Assembly: GCA_031281925.1 (NCBI GenBank)
Contig: JAITES010000082.1
Span: 1 to 5,711 of the forward strand
DNA from: Treponema sp.
Lineage (GTDB): Bacteria > Spirochaetota > Spirochaetia > Treponematales > Breznakiellaceae
Direction of reading: 5' to 3'
Length of the DNA: 5,711 nt
A program made the translations under genes and the position numbers. Positions within the stretch are counted from its first letter, which is position 1. Each line of letters opens with the position of its first letter. Under the pieces are notes generated by a model. That model was not told where the DNA came from and made no database searches. It saw nothing but the letters and a program-made list of their open reading frames with translations. This document shows positions 5,514-5,711 of this stretch, piece after piece.

Positions 5514-5568
5514 AATATATCTGCATTTTTGCCGTATTTCAAGTATTGGCGCCTCTTTTTTTTTAATT
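5514..5568 (-). promoter_or_regulatory. Sigma-70 type promoter with A-tract for the small LPP20 gene
   Basis: On the minus strand TTGAAA (5542-5537) and TATATT (5519-5514) are separated by exactly 17 nt, giving a predicted start near 5507 and a leader of about 70 nt. An AATT plus nine A tract (5568-5556) lies near -49 to -61, where an UP element would sit, so the promoter may be strong. The leader contains GTTC-TC-GAAC (5471-5462), a small inverted repeat of unknown meaning. Confidence 0.72.
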
Positions 5569-5620
5569 CGTATTGAACAATCCTGATATACATCCCCTTC
5601 CTCAAGCTTTACTCCCGTTC

Positions 5621-5626
5621 TATAAT
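5621..5626 (+). promoter_or_regulatory. Candidate -10 element for uvrB
   Basis: A perfect TATAAT ends 5 nt before the uvrB ATG, which would place the transcription start at or beside the start codon. The -35 region at 17-nt spacing (TTCCTC, 5598-5603) matches the consensus poorly, so promoter use is uncertain. Confidence 0.45.
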
Positions 5627-5631
5627 AGGCC

Positions 5632-5711
5632 ATGCGCCAGTTTGAAGTTGTTTCAGCTTTCCAGCCTGCGGGAGACCAGGGAGAGGCTATTGCGGCCCTT
5701 GCGGAGGGCAT
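5632..5711 (+). CDS. uvrB: UvrABC excinuclease subunit B, N-terminus (runs off right edge)
   Basis: Only the first 26 codons are in the window, read from ATG at 5632: MRQFEVVSAFQPAGDQ followed by GEAIAALAEG. This matches the conserved UvrB start (F-x-x-x-S-x-F-x-P-x-G-D-Q-x-x-A-I-x-x-L-x-x-G) that precedes the Walker A region. UvrB is the damage-verifying DNA helicase-like subunit of nucleotide excision repair, loaded by UvrA and then bound by UvrC in the cytoplasm. An in-frame TAG at 5626-5628 rules out an upstream start. No real Shine-Dalgarno site is seen before the ATG. The residue after GDQ is Gly17, where most UvrB proteins have Pro. The gene is divergent from the lipoprotein genes and has no evident functional tie to them. 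Confidence 0.88.
   Translation, partial: MRQFEVVSAFQPAGDQGEAIAALAEG

Noticed and set aside
5548..5564. GGCGCC followed by nine T as a plus-strand terminator
   Set aside because: GGCGCC is a self-palindrome with no loop and there is no longer stem. The tract is better explained as an A-tract upstream of the minus-strand promoter.
5505..5711. Minus-strand open frame overlapping the uvrB start
   Set aside because: It covers the uvrB N-terminus and the promoter of the LPP20 gene, and its translation has no family features.
1..5711. CRISPR arrays, tRNA or rRNA genes, insertion sequences
   Set aside because: No regularly spaced direct repeats, cloverleaf-like sequence, rRNA segment or transposase-like frame was seen on either strand.

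Overview
The window looks like a piece of a spirochaete chromosome, most likely a Treponema of roughly balanced GC content such as the termite-gut group. This is inferred from the gene families (a COG3014 protein, LPP20-family lipoproteins and an LpoB-like protein side by side), the relaxed lipoboxes, and the run of putative lipoproteins. No species can be fixed from the sequence alone.

Layout. Everything from position 5435 leftwards is read on the minus strand. First comes a small single-gene LPP20-family lipoprotein (5435-4854) with a good sigma-70 type promoter. A hairpin-rich intergenic segment of about 200 nt follows (4652-4853). It ends in an intrinsic terminator whose U-tract touches the ribosome binding site of the next gene. 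Then comes a tight run of five genes with gaps of +14, +21, -13 and +29 nt: a two-module LPP20-like lipoprotein (TTG start, 4651-3827), an LpoB-like lipoprotein (3812-3219), a COG3014 lipoprotein with a TPR-like region (GTG start, 3197-1884), a larger LPP20-family lipoprotein (1896-736), and the N-terminal 235 residues of an AAA+ ATPase-like protein that runs off the left edge (706 to beyond 1). At the right edge, divergently on the plus strand, the first 26 codons of uvrB begin at 5632.

How the parts may work together. LpoB-type proteins activate class A penicillin-binding proteins in enterobacteria. COG3014 and LPP20 proteins have no settled biochemical role. Four consecutive lipoproteins in one translationally coupled unit, with a fifth just upstream, suggest a membrane-anchored envelope complex, perhaps linked to peptidoglycan synthesis. 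The cytoplasmic AAA+ protein may be a partner or just a passenger. That interpretation is inference.

The most unusual non-coding feature is the 4652-4855 segment. It has four successive inverted repeats, two of which share an arm sequence, a TATAAT on the minus strand inside one loop, and a terminator immediately before a Shine-Dalgarno sequence. This arrangement would suit read-through or attenuation control of the lipoprotein operon.
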